From positions 62,001 to 126,000 of the forward strand of contig DASRJW010000101.1 in the NCBI GenBank assembly GCA_035649275.1: a stretch of 64,000 bases of DNA. The letters are read 5' to 3'. The notes under the pieces were generated by a model. The model saw only the letters and a program-made list of their open reading frames with translations, was not told where the DNA came from and made no database searches. Shown here one piece after another: positions 51,536 to 60,391 of the stretch (its first letter is position 1; every line of letters starts with the position of its first letter). Made by a program: the position numbers and the translations under genes. This stretch comes from Candidatus Krumholzibacteriia bacterium (lineage in GTDB: Bacteria > Krumholzibacteriota > Krumholzibacteriia > G020349025).

Positions 51536-52249
51536 ATGACCGAGCTGCTCTACCAGACGGATGCCATGCTCAGAGTCTTCGATGCCACCGTCGTGGCGAG
51601 CGAGGGAGAGCGCGTGGAACTCGACCGCACCGCTTTCTATCCCACCGGAGGCGGGCAACCCCACGACCTCGGTTGGTTCGATCTCGGTTCCGAGCGCCGC
51701 GCCGTGACCCGTGTGGAGCGCGAGGGCGAGAAGGTGTGGCACACCGTGCCCGGGCCGCCGCTCGCGGCCGGCACGGTGGTGCGTGGCAGCCTGGATTGGG
51801 AGCGCCGGCACCAGCTGATGCGCACGCACACGGCGTTGCACGTGCTGAGCGCGATCATCTGGCGCGACTACGGGGCGCCGGTGACCGGGGGCGGCATGGA
51901 GCCGTTGCGCGGCCGCCTCGATTTCGAACTGGGAGCGCTGCCGGCTGATTTCGCCGCCCGCCTCGAAGCCGCGATCGCCGCCGAGATCCGCGCCGCCCGT
52001 CCGGTGGAGGTGCGCCTCCTGCCGCGCGACGAGGCGCTCCGCATCCCCGACCTCATCCGCACCAAAGTGAACCTGCTGCCGGCGGACATCCGGATCATCC
52101 GCACCGTGCACATCATGGGTCTCGATCTACAGGCCGACGGCGGCACGCATGTCGGCAACAGCAGCGAGATCGGCGCCGTCCGCGTCGTCGAGGTCAAGAG
52201 CAAGGGCAAGAACTTCCGGCGCGTGCGCCTCGAGATCGTGGACGGTTGA
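51536..52249 (+). CDS. AlaX-type alanyl-tRNA editing protein
   Basis: A 237-residue trans-editing enzyme that hydrolyses mischarged Ser- or Gly-tRNA(Ala), related to the editing domain of AlaRS. It has YPTGGGQPHDLG, the zinc motif HTALHVLSA (HxxxH), a GMEPLRGRLDFE segment and a C-terminal DGGTHVGNSSEIG. In many members this last motif is CGGTH, whose cysteine is a third zinc ligand; here it is aspartate. The ATG follows aaggag. The next gene, for a DapE-like peptidase, begins one base after its stop, so the two are co-transcribed. Confidence 0.87.
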   Translation: MTELLYQTDAMLRVFDATVVASEGERVELDRTAFYPTGGGQPHDLGWFDLGSERRAVTRVEREGEKVWHTVPGPPLAAGTVVRGSLDWERRHQLMRTHTALHVLSAIIWRDYGAPVTGGGMEPLRGRLDFELGALPADFAARLEAAIAAEIRAARPVEVRLLPRDEALRIPDLIRTKVNLLPADIRIIRTVHIMGLDLQADGGTHVGNSSEIGAVRVVEVKSKGKNFRRVRLEIVDG

Positions 52250-52250
52250 C

Positions 52251-53261
52251 GTGGATCCTGTGGCCCTGGCGCGCCGCTTCGTCGACATCCCCTCCTTGAC
52301 CGGGGAGGAGGGCCCGATGGCCGAGGCCAGCGCCGCGGTGCTGCGCGAGGCGGGCTTCGCCGTCCAGCTCTTGGCCGTAGCGCCCGGGCGGGCCAACGTT
52401 CTCGCCACTTTGGAACCGCCGCGCGTTCTCTTTTGCACCCATCTCGACACCGTGCCGCCCTACTTCCCGGCGCGCGAGGACGGCGACTGGCTCTATGGTC
52501 GCGGGTCGTGCGATGCCAAAGGCATCCTGGCGGCGATGACGGTGGCGGCAGCGACGCTGGTGCAGGAAGGCGTGCGCGACCTGGGTCTGCTCTTCGTGGT
52601 CGGTGAAGAGACCGACTCGATCGGCGCCAAGCACGCCAACGCCACCCTCGAGCTCGGCTCGGTGCGCTACACCCTCGTCGGCGAACCGACGGACTCGCGC
52701 TTCGCCCGCGCCCAGAAGGGCGGCCTCAAGTTCACGTTGCGCCTGCAGGGCACGGCGGCGCACTCTGGGTATCCGGAGCAGGGTCGCTCGGCGGTGCTGG
52801 CTCTGCTCGAGCTCTTGCAAGCGATCGACGCCGCCGACTGGGGCGAGGATCCGGAGCTCGGGCGCGGCAGCGCCAACATCGGCGTCCTCCGCGGCGGGGT
52901 GGCGGCGAACGTCGTTCCCGCTCGCGCCGAGGCGGAGATCCACGTGCGCGTCGTCGACAGCGTCGCCGCGGTGCGGCAGCGCCTGGAGGCCTTGTGCGCC
53001 CGCTCCCGCCTCCCGGCAGAGTGGAGCGTGGAGACGGCGAACGAACCGCAGCAGCTCATGGTGCTGCCCGGCGCGCCGGAAACCGTGGTGGCCTTCAACA
53101 CCGATGTGGCGCATCTCCAGCACTTTGGCCAGAAGCTCCTCTGCGGCCCCGGCTCCATCCTGGTGGCGCATGGTGCGGAGGAGCGACTTTCCAAGAACGA
53201 GCTACGCGCCGCCGTACAGCTCTACCGCCGCGCCGCCCTGCATTTGCGCGCCATGCCCTGA
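52251..53261 (+). CDS. dapE: M20-family peptidase, probable succinyl-diaminopimelate desuccinylase
   Basis: The 336-residue metalloenzyme has the M20 signatures CTHLDTVPPY (first zinc histidine and aspartate), YGRGSCDAKGILAAM (bridging aspartate) and VVGEETDSIGAKHA (catalytic glutamate), with the dimerisation domain around GTAAHSGYPEQG. It could be DapE, ArgE or another deacylase by sequence alone. The dapD gene 18 bases downstream makes a lysine/diaminopimelate role most likely. It starts with GTG one base after alaX. It is a little shorter than typical DapE (about 375). Confidence 0.82.
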   Translation: MDPVALARRFVDIPSLTGEEGPMAEASAAVLREAGFAVQLLAVAPGRANVLATLEPPRVLFCTHLDTVPPYFPAREDGDWLYGRGSCDAKGILAAMTVAAATLVQEGVRDLGLLFVVGEETDSIGAKHANATLELGSVRYTLVGEPTDSRFARAQKGGLKFTLRLQGTAAHSGYPEQGRSAVLALLELLQAIDAADWGEDPELGRGSANIGVLRGGVAANVVPARAEAEIHVRVVDSVAAVRQRLEALCARSRLPAEWSVETANEPQQLMVLPGAPETVVAFNTDVAHLQHFGQKLLCGPGSILVAHGAEERLSKNELRAAVQLYRRAALHLRAMP

Positions 53262-53279
53262 AAGAATCCGGGAAGGGAA

Positions 53280-54122
53280 ATGATGGAAGAGACACGCCGC
53301 ATCCTGCTCGAGGCCTACGAGGGCCAGCGCGATGTCGCCGCCCCGGAAGTGGCGGCGGCCTTCGAGGCTCTGCTCGCCGCCCTGGAGGCGGGAACGGTGC
53401 GGGCGGCGGCGCCGGCGCCGGACGGCACCTGGCTCGTGCAGGCTTGGGTGAAAGCGGGAATCTTGGTCGGCTTTCGCGCCGGAAAGATCGTGGACATGTC
53501 GGTGCACCCGCGCCTGCCCTTCTTCGACAAGCACAATCTGCCGACCCAGAGCTTGGACGGTGTGGGGCGCCGCCTCCGCCTCGTGCCCGGCGGCAGCAGC
53601 GTCCGCCGCGGCGTCCACCTCGGACCCGACGTGGTGATCATGCCGCCGGCCTACGTCAACGTCGGCGCCCGGGTGGAAGAAGGCAGCATGGTGGACTCCC
53701 ATGCTCTCGTCGGCTCCTGTGCTCAGGTAGGGCGCTTCGTGCACCTGTCGGCGGCGGCGCAGATCGGCGGCGTCCTCGAGCCGCCGGGGGCGCGGCCGGT
53801 GATCCTGGAAGACGGCGTGCTCGTGGGGGGCAATTGCGGCGTGTACGAGGGCACGCTGGTGCGCCGACGTGCCGTCCTCGGCGCTGGCGTCATCCTCACC
53901 GCCTCGACGCCGGTCTACGACCTGCCGCGGCAACAGATCATCCGGCCCCAGCCGGGCAGCGGTCTCGAGATCCCCGAGGGCGCCGTCGTCGTCCCCGGCA
54001 GCCGGGCGCTGCGCGGCGACTTCGCCGCCGCCGCGGGCCTCGGGCTCTACACCCCGGTGATCGTCAAGTACCGGGACGCGCAGACCGACGCGCGCACGGC
54101 GCTGGAGGAAGCGCTGCGTTAG
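53280..54122 (+). CDS. dapD: Tetrahydrodipicolinate N-succinyltransferase
   Basis: A 280-residue left-handed beta-helix acyltransferase of the succinylase branch of lysine and diaminopimelate synthesis. Diagnostic blocks are [40 protein letters not shown] and [17 protein letters not shown], which closely follow DapD of other bacteria. It uses succinyl-CoA in the cytoplasm and acts two steps before DapE. ATG at 53280 is used; the gene lies 18 bases after dapE, and a DUF47 gene follows 16 bases later. Confidence 0.94.
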   Translation: MMEETRRILLEAYEGQRDVAAPEVAAAFEALLAALEAGTVRAAAPAPDGTWLVQAWVKAGILVGFRAGKIVDMSVHPRLPFFDKHNLPTQSLDGVGRRLRLVPGGSSVRRGVHLGPDVVIMPPAYVNVGARVEEGSMVDSHALVGSCAQVGRFVHLSAAAQIGGVLEPPGARPVILEDGVLVGGNCGVYEGTLVRRRAVLGAGVILTASTPVYDLPRQQIIRPQPGSGLEIPEGAVVVPGSRALRGDFAAAAGLGLYTPVIVKYRDAQTDARTALEEALR

Positions 54123-54138
54123 GCCGCCAGGAGGGTGC

Positions 54139-54783
54139 ATGTTCCGGCTGTGGCGGAGCGAGAAGCGCCTGCAGGAGAAGCTCGACGCCTACGTCGCCCA
54201 GGTGATGCATGCCCTCGGCAGCCTGAAGGAAACCTTCCCGAGTTGTCTGGATGGGTCGCGCGCACGCCTCGCCGATCTCTCCAACCCGGTGCACCCGCTG
54301 GAGTCACAGGCCGACGACATGCGGCGTGCCCTGGAGCTCGAGCTCTACGCCGGCCGCCTGCTGCCCGAATCCCGCGCCGATCTGCTGGTACTCCTCGAGG
54401 CCCTCGACCGCATCTCCAACAGCGCCGAGAACATCGTGGAGTTCTTCTCCCTCCAGGAGCTGGAGGTGCCGCCGCCGCTGCGCGACGAGCTGCACTCCTT
54501 CCTGCTCAAGAATCTCGAAGCTTGCGCCGCCATGGCCGAAACCGTGCGACTGTTGCTGGCCGACCTGGACAAAGTGCAGACCTTGGCGAACGAGGTGGAC
54601 CAGCTGGAAAGCCAGTGCGACACGCGGGAGCGCCGGCTGCTGCGGCGGATCTTCGACCTCGAGGTGGAGCGCGCCCACAAGCTGCACCTCCGTGATCTCG
54701 TCCAGGCCCTCGGCATGCTTTCCGATCAGGCCGAGGAAGTGGCGGACATGGTGGTGCGCATGGCGGTGAAACGCCGCTTCTGA
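54139..54783 (+). CDS. DUF47/PhoU-like phosphate transport accessory protein
   Basis: A 214-residue, all-helical protein of the DUF47 family, distantly related to PhoU. Acidic helices (LLVLLEALDRISNSAENIVE, DQLESQCDTRERRLLRRIFD) carry the E/D-rich metal-binding motifs. Family members are usually encoded next to a PiT phosphate transporter and thought to regulate it; exactly this arrangement is seen here, with the transporter starting 25 bases downstream. Confidence 0.88.
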   Translation: MFRLWRSEKRLQEKLDAYVAQVMHALGSLKETFPSCLDGSRARLADLSNPVHPLESQADDMRRALELELYAGRLLPESRADLLVLLEALDRISNSAENIVEFFSLQELEVPPPLRDELHSFLLKNLEACAAMAETVRLLLADLDKVQTLANEVDQLESQCDTRERRLLRRIFDLEVERAHKLHLRDLVQALGMLSDQAEEVADMVVRMAVKRRF

Positions 54784-54808
54784 AGCGCCGCGCCAGGGAG
54801 GCTCGTGC

Positions 54809-55732
54809 TTGGGGGGAGTGCTGGGGGCCCTGTTCCTGGGCTGGGCGCTGGGTGCCAACGATGCCGCCAGCATCTACGGTCCCGCGGTGGCGAGCCGGGC
54901 GGTGCGCTATCGCACCGCCCTCGTGGTGGCCATGGTCTTCGTCGTCCTCGGCGCCTGCATGGGAAGCGCCCGCACCCTGCATACCGTCGGCACGCTGAGC
55001 CAGCAGACGCCGCGGAGCGCCCTCGCGATCACCGCCGCCGCGGCGCTTTCGATGACCGTCCTCGTCGTCCTCCGCTTGCCATCGAGCAGTTCGCAGGCGG
55101 TGGTGGGAGCGATCGTGGGCGGAGCCTGGGGACGCGGCGTGGCGCTGGACGCAGCCGCTCTCGGGCGCATTCTGCAGGGATGGGTGCTGACGCCGCTCGT
55201 CGCTGCTTTCTTGGGCTTCGCCGGCGCCGCCCTCTTGAGCCGTCTCGGTCGGCGGCGGCACGCCGGCTTCCTCCAGCTCGATCCGCTGGTGCGGACCGCG
55301 CTCGTCGCTCTCGGGGCCTGGTGTGCTTTCGCCCTCGGGGCCAACAACGCCGCCAACGTGAGCGGCGTGGTGGTGGCGAGCGGTGTGCTCGCCCCCTTTC
55401 CCGGGGCGGCGCTTGCCGGCGGCAGCATCGCTCTCGGCATCGCCAGCTTCGGCTGGCGTCTCGTCGATCTCGTGGGCGACAAGCTGGTGCGTTTCGAACC
55501 GCCGACGGCGCTCGTCGTCATGCTGGCGCAAGCGCTCACCGTGCACCTCTTCGCCCTCTGGGGCTTGCCGGTGTCCATGTCGCAAGCGCTGGCGGGCGGC
55601 GCCCTCGGCATCGGTCTCGCCAAGGGCGTGCGCACCCTCGGCCGGCGCGCCTTCCTACACGTGCTGCTCGGGTGGGTGGCGACGCCGCTCGCGGGCGGAG
55701 TCCTGGCCTACGCTTTCGTGCACGTACTCTAG
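54809..55732 (+). CDS. PiT-family inorganic phosphate transporter
   Basis: The 307-residue inner-membrane transporter takes up phosphate with protons, sodium or as metal-phosphate. Both halves carry the family signature: LGWALGANDAASIYGPAV near the start and LGANNAANVSGVVVASG near residue 174. About nine membrane helices are seen. It is short compared with E. coli PitA (about 500) but like many compact PiT proteins. The TTG start is supported by gggagg eight bases upstream. Its last 78 bases overlap the end of the convergent mutY gene. Confidence 0.9.
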   Translation: MGGVLGALFLGWALGANDAASIYGPAVASRAVRYRTALVVAMVFVVLGACMGSARTLHTVGTLSQQTPRSALAITAAAALSMTVLVVLRLPSSSSQAVVGAIVGGAWGRGVALDAAALGRILQGWVLTPLVAAFLGFAGAALLSRLGRRRHAGFLQLDPLVRTALVALGAWCAFALGANNAANVSGVVVASGVLAPFPGAALAGGSIALGIASFGWRLVDLVGDKLVRFEPPTALVVMLAQALTVHLFALWGLPVSMSQALAGGALGIGLAKGVRTLGRRAFLHVLLGWVATPLAGGVLAYAFVHVL

Positions 55733-56866
55733 CCAGCGGGCATCGAAGCGCGCGGCGGTACGCAGCGCCTTCCGCGTCAGCGTCGTGAGCGGCAAGCTCC
55801 GGCAGCGCTCCCGGTCGACCCAGCGCCAGTCGAGAGAGGGGAGCTCGAGGTTGGCGAGAGGTGTCGCGGCGGTGGCGGCGCGCCGTGAAGGAGGCGACGC
55901 AAGGGGCGACCCGGCGGCGGTGCCGGCGAAGAGCTCGACCTCCAGCCGGTGCGAGAGGATGGCGTGGCGGAAGCCGGACGGCTGCCGCCGCCAGGAGCGA
56001 ACTTCGATGCCGCCGCGCGCCGTGACCTGGTGGCGGAACGCGGTAGCGCCGTCCCTTGCCTCGAGCCTGCCGGTCGGGAGCTCCCACCAATCGCGCAGCA
56101 AGCGGCCGCTGCTCCGGCGGACGAGGAGGAGCTTGGCTCGCTGCCGCAACAGCGCCGCGCCCAGGTGCACGACCAGGCGTGGAGGTCGAGGGCGGGAGCG
56201 GGGGAGCGCGGCGGCGAGACCGCGGGCGCGGGCCCTGCACGCCGACGCCAGCGGACAGTCGGCACAACGCGGCGCCGCCTTGGTGCAGAGGACCGCGCCC
56301 AGCTCCATCAAGGATTGGTTCGCTTCTCCCGGGCTCGAGCCCCGGGCCCAGGCGGCCGCGAGCTCCCACAACCTTTTCTGCGCCGGCGCCGCTTCCACCG
56401 GCGTGCGTTCCAGGGAAAAGCGCGCCAGGACGCGGGCAGCGTTGCCGTCGAGGCAAGGTTCGGGACTGTCGAAAGCGATGCTCGCGATGGCGCCCGCGGT
56501 GTACCGGCCGATCCCGGGGAGCCGGCGTAGCGCCGCCATGTCGTCCGGGAGCTCGCCCCCGTGTGCCGCGACCACACGCCGGGCGGCGGCGTGGAGCCGG
56601 CGGGCACGACCGTAGTAGCCGAGGCCCGACCAGGATTGGAGCACCGCATCGAGGGGGGCGGCGGCGAGCCGGGCGACATCGGGATAGCGGGCCAAAAAGC
56701 GCTCGTAGTACGGCACCACCACTTCGACCCGCGTCTGCTGCAGCATGATCTCCGACACCCAGATCGCGTAGGGATCCTGAGTCCGGCGCCAGGGGAGGTC
56801 GCGCTGGCGCCGCCGGTACCAGCGGAGCAGATTCCGTCGCGCCCGTCGGAGCGTGCCTTCGTCCAC
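55655..56866 (-). CDS. mutY: A/G-specific adenine glycosylase
   Basis: MutY removes adenine mispaired with 8-oxoguanine. The 403-residue protein has SEIMLQQTRVEVVVPYYERF with the catalytic glutamate, the helix-hairpin-helix LPGIGRYTAGAIASIAF, PCLDGNAARVLARF with the catalytic aspartate (about 138), and a four-cysteine iron-sulfur loop (CTKAAPRCADCPLASAC). The C-terminal part is the NUDIX-like 8-oxoG recognition domain (LLVRRSSGRLLRDWWELPTG). The C-terminal tail is coded over the 3' end of the PiT gene. The ORF begins at an ATG close to the family's normal N-terminus. Confidence 0.93.
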   Translation of the reverse strand: MDEGTLRRARRNLLRWYRRRQRDLPWRRTQDPYAIWVSEIMLQQTRVEVVVPYYERFLARYPDVARLAAAPLDAVLQSWSGLGYYGRARRLHAAARRVVAAHGGELPDDMAALRRLPGIGRYTAGAIASIAFDSPEPCLDGNAARVLARFSLERTPVEAAPAQKRLWELAAAWARGSSPGEANQSLMELGAVLCTKAAPRCADCPLASACRARARGLAAALPRSRPRPPRLVVHLGAALLRQRAKLLLVRRSSGRLLRDWWELPTGRLEARDGATAFRHQVTARGGIEVRSWRRQPSGFRHAILSHRLEVELFAGTAAGSPLASPPSRRAATAATPLANLELPSLDWRWVDRERCRSLPLTTLTRKALRTAARFDARWLEYVHESVGQDSARERRRHPPEQHV

Positions 56867-56998
56867 CCTCGCTGCCTCCCCGCGCTGTCTCCTCGAGACG
56901 GCGCCCTCTCGGCGGGCCGGCGCCGCGGCCGCATTCGCGCGTTGTCACCGGGCGGGCCGGCAGCGGAGAATACACCGGCGTTTCTCCCGGAGGCATGC

Positions 56999-58717
56999 AT
57001 GCAAGCGAGAGCCACTGCGTTCGCTGGGGTCGTGGTCACCCTGCTCGCCGCCGCTTGCGCCGAACGACCGGCGCCGGCGACGCAGGTGTTCACGAACGGG
57101 AACATCTATACGCTCGCCGGCCCCGCCCCGGAGCGCGTCGAGAACGAGCCGCACGTTTCTGCCCTCGCCGTCCGCGACGGCCGCATCGTCGCTGCGGGCT
57201 CGGCCCAAGCCATGGGGCGTTACGTGGGAGACGCGACCCAGGTGGTGGATCTCGGCGGGCGCACCGCGGTGCCGGGTCTCGTGGATGCGCACGTGCACGT
57301 ACAAGGTCTGGGGCGGGCGCTGAGCCAGGTGGATCTGGTGGGCACGCGGAGCTACGACGAGGTGATCGAGCGCGTTCAGAGCGGCGCCGCGGCGCTGCCG
57401 GCGGGGGAGTGGGTCCAAGGTCGCGGCTGGGATCAGAACGACTGGCCGGACACAGCCTTCCCGGAGCACGAAAAGCTCTCCGGCGCCGTGCCCGATCACC
57501 CGGTCTACCTGCGGCGGGTGGACGGCCATGCGGCGCTGCTCAACGCCACGGCTTTGCGCTTGGCCGGTATCGACGCCGCCACGCGGGACCCTGCGGGTGG
57601 GCGCATCCTGCGGCGCGCCGACGGGAAACCGACCGGTGTGCTGGTGGACCGGGCCATGGATCTCGTCACCCCGAAGATCCCGGCGCCAGACCCGGCGGAG
57701 CGTCAACGACGCTTGCGTCTGGCGCTCGCGCACGCCGCCGCTCTCGGTCTCACCGGGCTCCACGATGCGGGCATCCAGGCAGAGGATTTCGACGACTACC
57801 GCTTGCTGCTGGAACAAGGCGAGCTGCGCTTGCGTGTCTACGCGCTCCTCGACGGCACGCCGGAGCCGGGCTCGGCGACGGACTCGCTCCTCCAGCTCCT
57901 CTGCCGGGATGGCGGGCATCCCTTCGATCCGAGCGGGCACTTGGCGTTGCGCGCGGTCAAGCTCTACGCCGACGGCGCCCTCGGTTCCCGCGGCGCGGCG
58001 TTGCTCGCGCCTTACAGCGACGAGCCCGGAACGCTCGGCCTGCCGCAGCACGACGCCGCGGCGTTCCTCGAGCTGGCGCGGCCGCTGCACGCGGCGGGGT
58101 TGCAGCTGGCGACGCACGCCATCGGCGATGCCGCCAACCGCATGGTGCTCGACACCTATGAAACGTTGCAACGCGAGCTGCCCCGCCCCGACTGCCGCCA
58201 CCGGGTAGAGCATGCGCAGGTGCTGGCGCCGGCCGACATCCCGCGCTTCGCGGGCTTAGGCGTCCTGCCGTCGATGCAGCCGACGCACTGCACCTCCGAC
58301 ATGCCCTGGGCGGGAGCGCGGCTCGGCCCGGAGCGCGAAAAGGGCGCCTACGCCTGGAGGTCGCTCCGCGCCACCGGTGCGATGATCGTCGCTGGCTCGG
58401 ATGCGCCGGTGGAATCCCTGGATCCGCTCCTCGGCTTGTACGCCGCCGTCACCCGTGAGGACACGAGCGGCGCTCCCGCCGGTGGCTGGCACGCCGAGCA
58501 GCGCCTGAGCCGTTCCGAAGCGCTCCGCGCTTTCACCGCCTGGGCGGCATACGCCTCCTTCACCGAGAGCGAAGGCGGCACGCTGGAGACCGGCAAGCGC
58601 GCCGATCTCAGCGTCTTCGACCGCGACCTGCTCCGCGTCGAGCCACGGGAATTGCTGCAGGCGCGCGCCATGCTGACCGTCGTGGGTGGAGAGATCGTCT
58701 ACGAGCGCCGGGAATGA
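56999..58717 (+). CDS. Exported amidohydrolase, YtcJ-like
   Basis: The 572-residue metallohydrolase starts with a lipoprotein-type signal (FAGVVVTLLAAACAERP, Cys about 20). The amidohydrolase signatures are GLVDAHVHVQGLG (first metal histidines), QLATHAIGDAANRMVLD, CRHRVEHAQVLAP and AGSDAPVESLDPLLGLYAAV with the metal aspartate, which match the amidohydrolase 3 / YtcJ group. These hydrolyse amide-type bonds in small molecules; the substrate is unknown. It should act in the periplasm as a lipoprotein. The ATG at 56999 lies behind ggaggc. It is divergent from mutY and convergent with the dehydratase gene. Confidence 0.88.
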   Translation: MQARATAFAGVVVTLLAAACAERPAPATQVFTNGNIYTLAGPAPERVENEPHVSALAVRDGRIVAAGSAQAMGRYVGDATQVVDLGGRTAVPGLVDAHVHVQGLGRALSQVDLVGTRSYDEVIERVQSGAAALPAGEWVQGRGWDQNDWPDTAFPEHEKLSGAVPDHPVYLRRVDGHAALLNATALRLAGIDAATRDPAGGRILRRADGKPTGVLVDRAMDLVTPKIPAPDPAERQRRLRLALAHAAALGLTGLHDAGIQAEDFDDYRLLLEQGELRLRVYALLDGTPEPGSATDSLLQLLCRDGGHPFDPSGHLALRAVKLYADGALGSRGAALLAPYSDEPGTLGLPQHDAAAFLELARPLHAAGLQLATHAIGDAANRMVLDTYETLQRELPRPDCRHRVEHAQVLAPADIPRFAGLGVLPSMQPTHCTSDMPWAGARLGPEREKGAYAWRSLRATGAMIVAGSDAPVESLDPLLGLYAAVTREDTSGAPAGGWHAEQRLSRSEALRAFTAWAAYASFTESEGGTLETGKRADLSVFDRDLLRVEPRELLQARAMLTVVGGEIVYERRE

Positions 58718-59662
58718 TCAGGGCTGCACCGCCCGCTTCCAGGTGTCCTCGTCCACGTTGCGTCCGGTGAGCACCACGCACACCGGCTCCGGCAGGCGCA
58801 GGCCGTCGAGGAGCGCCGCCACGCCCACGGCGGCCGAGCCCTCCACGCGCAACCCTTCCTGGTGCCACAACCAGCCCATGCTCTCCGCGAGGCGCGCTTC
58901 GGAAACCAGACGGATGTCGTCGACCCAGCGCTGCACGTACGGGAAGCTCTGCGCCCCGGCACCGCCTTCCAAGCCGTCGGCCAGCGTCGGCGGCCCGTGG
59001 TGCTGGAGCAGCACCTGGCCACGGCGGCGGGATTCGAACATGGCCGGTGTGGCTTCGGATTGCACCCCGACGAGGCGCACCTGCGGGCGCAGCGCTTTGA
59101 TCACGCACCCGAGCCCGGCGATGAGGCCGCCGCCGCCGACCGGCACCAGCAGGCTCGCCAGCTCGGGGAGTTGCTCCAGGATCTCGAGACCGAGCGTGCC
59201 GCCATTCCCCGCCATGATCGCCGGATCGTCGAAGGAGACGTAGAGAGCGCCGGTGGACGCCGCCCAGCGCCTCGCTTCGGCTTCGGCGGCGTCGAAGCTC
59301 TCCGTGTCCACGACGGTGATCGCCGCCCCCAGCGCGGCGATGGCGTCTCGCTTCACCTGCGGGCTCGACCTAGGGACGAAGAGCCGCGGCGGGCGGCCGA
59401 GTCCGTGCAGGGCGTAGGCCATGCCGAGACCGTGGTTCCCCGCCGAAGCGGTCACCCACTCCCGGGGATCGTGGCAGACCGCTCGCAGCCCCAAGGGGCC
59501 GCGCACCTTGAAGGACCCGGTCACCTGGGCGCACTCGAGCTTGAAGTAGAGACGCTCCACGCCGAGGTGCGTCGGGTTGGCAGAGCGGCGCATGGGGGTG
59601 CGGCGGGAGCGGCGCTCCACGGCGGGCCGCAAGTGGCGCACGAGATGCAAGCTGAGATCCAT
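58718..59662 (-). CDS. PLP-dependent serine/threonine dehydratase-like protein
   Basis: The 314-residue fold type II PLP enzyme has the cofactor lysine in QVTGSFKVRGPLG (about residue 52), the substrate loop TASAGNHGLGMAYAL and the phosphate-binding VPVGGGGLIAGLG. These match threonine deaminase and serine racemase. No regulatory ACT domain is present, so it is of the catabolic or racemase type. The ATG follows ggaggg. The stop codon directly abuts that of the convergent amidohydrolase. Confidence 0.88.
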   Translation of the reverse strand: MDLSLHLVRHLRPAVERRSRRTPMRRSANPTHLGVERLYFKLECAQVTGSFKVRGPLGLRAVCHDPREWVTASAGNHGLGMAYALHGLGRPPRLFVPRSSPQVKRDAIAALGAAITVVDTESFDAAEAEARRWAASTGALYVSFDDPAIMAGNGGTLGLEILEQLPELASLLVPVGGGGLIAGLGCVIKALRPQVRLVGVQSEATPAMFESRRRGQVLLQHHGPPTLADGLEGGAGAQSFPYVQRWVDDIRLVSEARLAESMGWLWHQEGLRVEGSAAVGVAALLDGLRLPEPVCVVLTGRNVDEDTWKRAVQP

Positions 59663-59988
59663 GCCGGCCCTCCGGACTCGCGGCGCCGCCCAGCGTGCGC
59701 GAGCGTCGCCGCGGCCATATTGCGCACATTGCACGCTATCGCGCAAAAGCGGAGCCCGCAAGGCGGCGTGCCGCCCCAAGCGGCGCGGAAAGTGCCCGTA
59801 GCGGCGCGCCGCGCCGATCCAGACGCGGTGCGGCATATCCAGGGTTGCCGTTCTGGAGCGGCGGTGCCCTCGCGAGGGTGGCCCTGGTGCAGCGGGCACG
59901 GGACGTGCGTGGAGGCGGAGCGATGCGGTGCCGATGCCGTGGTGCGGCGTGGAGCGTCGCGTCGGAGACGGACGAAACGAGGTTCGAG
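59663..59988. other. Divergent promoter region between dehydratase and pilin genes
   Basis: The gap holds a possible minus-strand promoter (TTGCGC then CAATAT, 18-base spacer, about 59719-59748) for the dehydratase, and a perfect 12-bp palindrome ccctcgcgaggg at 59867-59878, which may be an operator for the pilin operon. An open frame extends upstream of the pilin ATG but has no conserved content. No sigma-54 site was found. Confidence 0.4.
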
Positions 59989-60378
59989 ATGCCGAAAAAG
60001 ATCGCACACGAGGGGCGTCGCGCCGGTTTCACCATGGTCGAGGCGTTGGTGGCGCTGACGATCTTCGGCATCGGCACCATCATGCTCATGCAGCTGGCGC
60101 CGCGAGCCTCCCAGTACGCCACCCGCGCCCGGGTGATGAGCCGGGCGAACGCGCTGGCGCAGGCCAAGGTGGAAGAACTCCGCAGCCTGCCGAAGCTCCA
60201 CGCCGATCTCGGTGCCGGCACCCACGACGATCCGAACAACCCCATCGAGGGCGCTTTCACTCGTTCCTGGGATGTCATCGAAGACGACCCCATCGACGGG
60301 ATGCGCAAGGTCGAGGTCCAGGTGCGTGTGGTGACTTCGAGCAGTGACAGCGTCACGACACTGGTGACCTACTTCTGA
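59989..60378 (+). CDS. PilV-like type IV minor prepilin
   Basis: The 129-residue protein has a class III signal: a short basic leader (MPKKIAHEGRRAG) followed by FTMVEALVALTIFGIGTIML, with glutamate 5 after the predicted prepilin peptidase cleavage. Minor pilins of the PilV type help to start pilus or pseudopilus assembly. After the hydrophobic helix there is only a small soluble domain. ATG at 59989 is chosen for leader length. The next prepilin gene begins 13 bases downstream, so it is the first gene of a minor-pilin operon. Confidence 0.85.
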   Translation: MPKKIAHEGRRAGFTMVEALVALTIFGIGTIMLMQLAPRASQYATRARVMSRANALAQAKVEELRSLPKLHADLGAGTHDDPNNPIEGAFTRSWDVIEDDPIDGMRKVEVQVRVVTSSSDSVTTLVTYF

Positions 60379-60391
60379 CGAGGGCATGACC

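Noticed and set aside
54809-56866. Frameshift at the PiT or MutY 3' end
   Set aside because: Both proteins keep family features almost to the overlap and both frames stay open, so a true overlap is as likely as an error.
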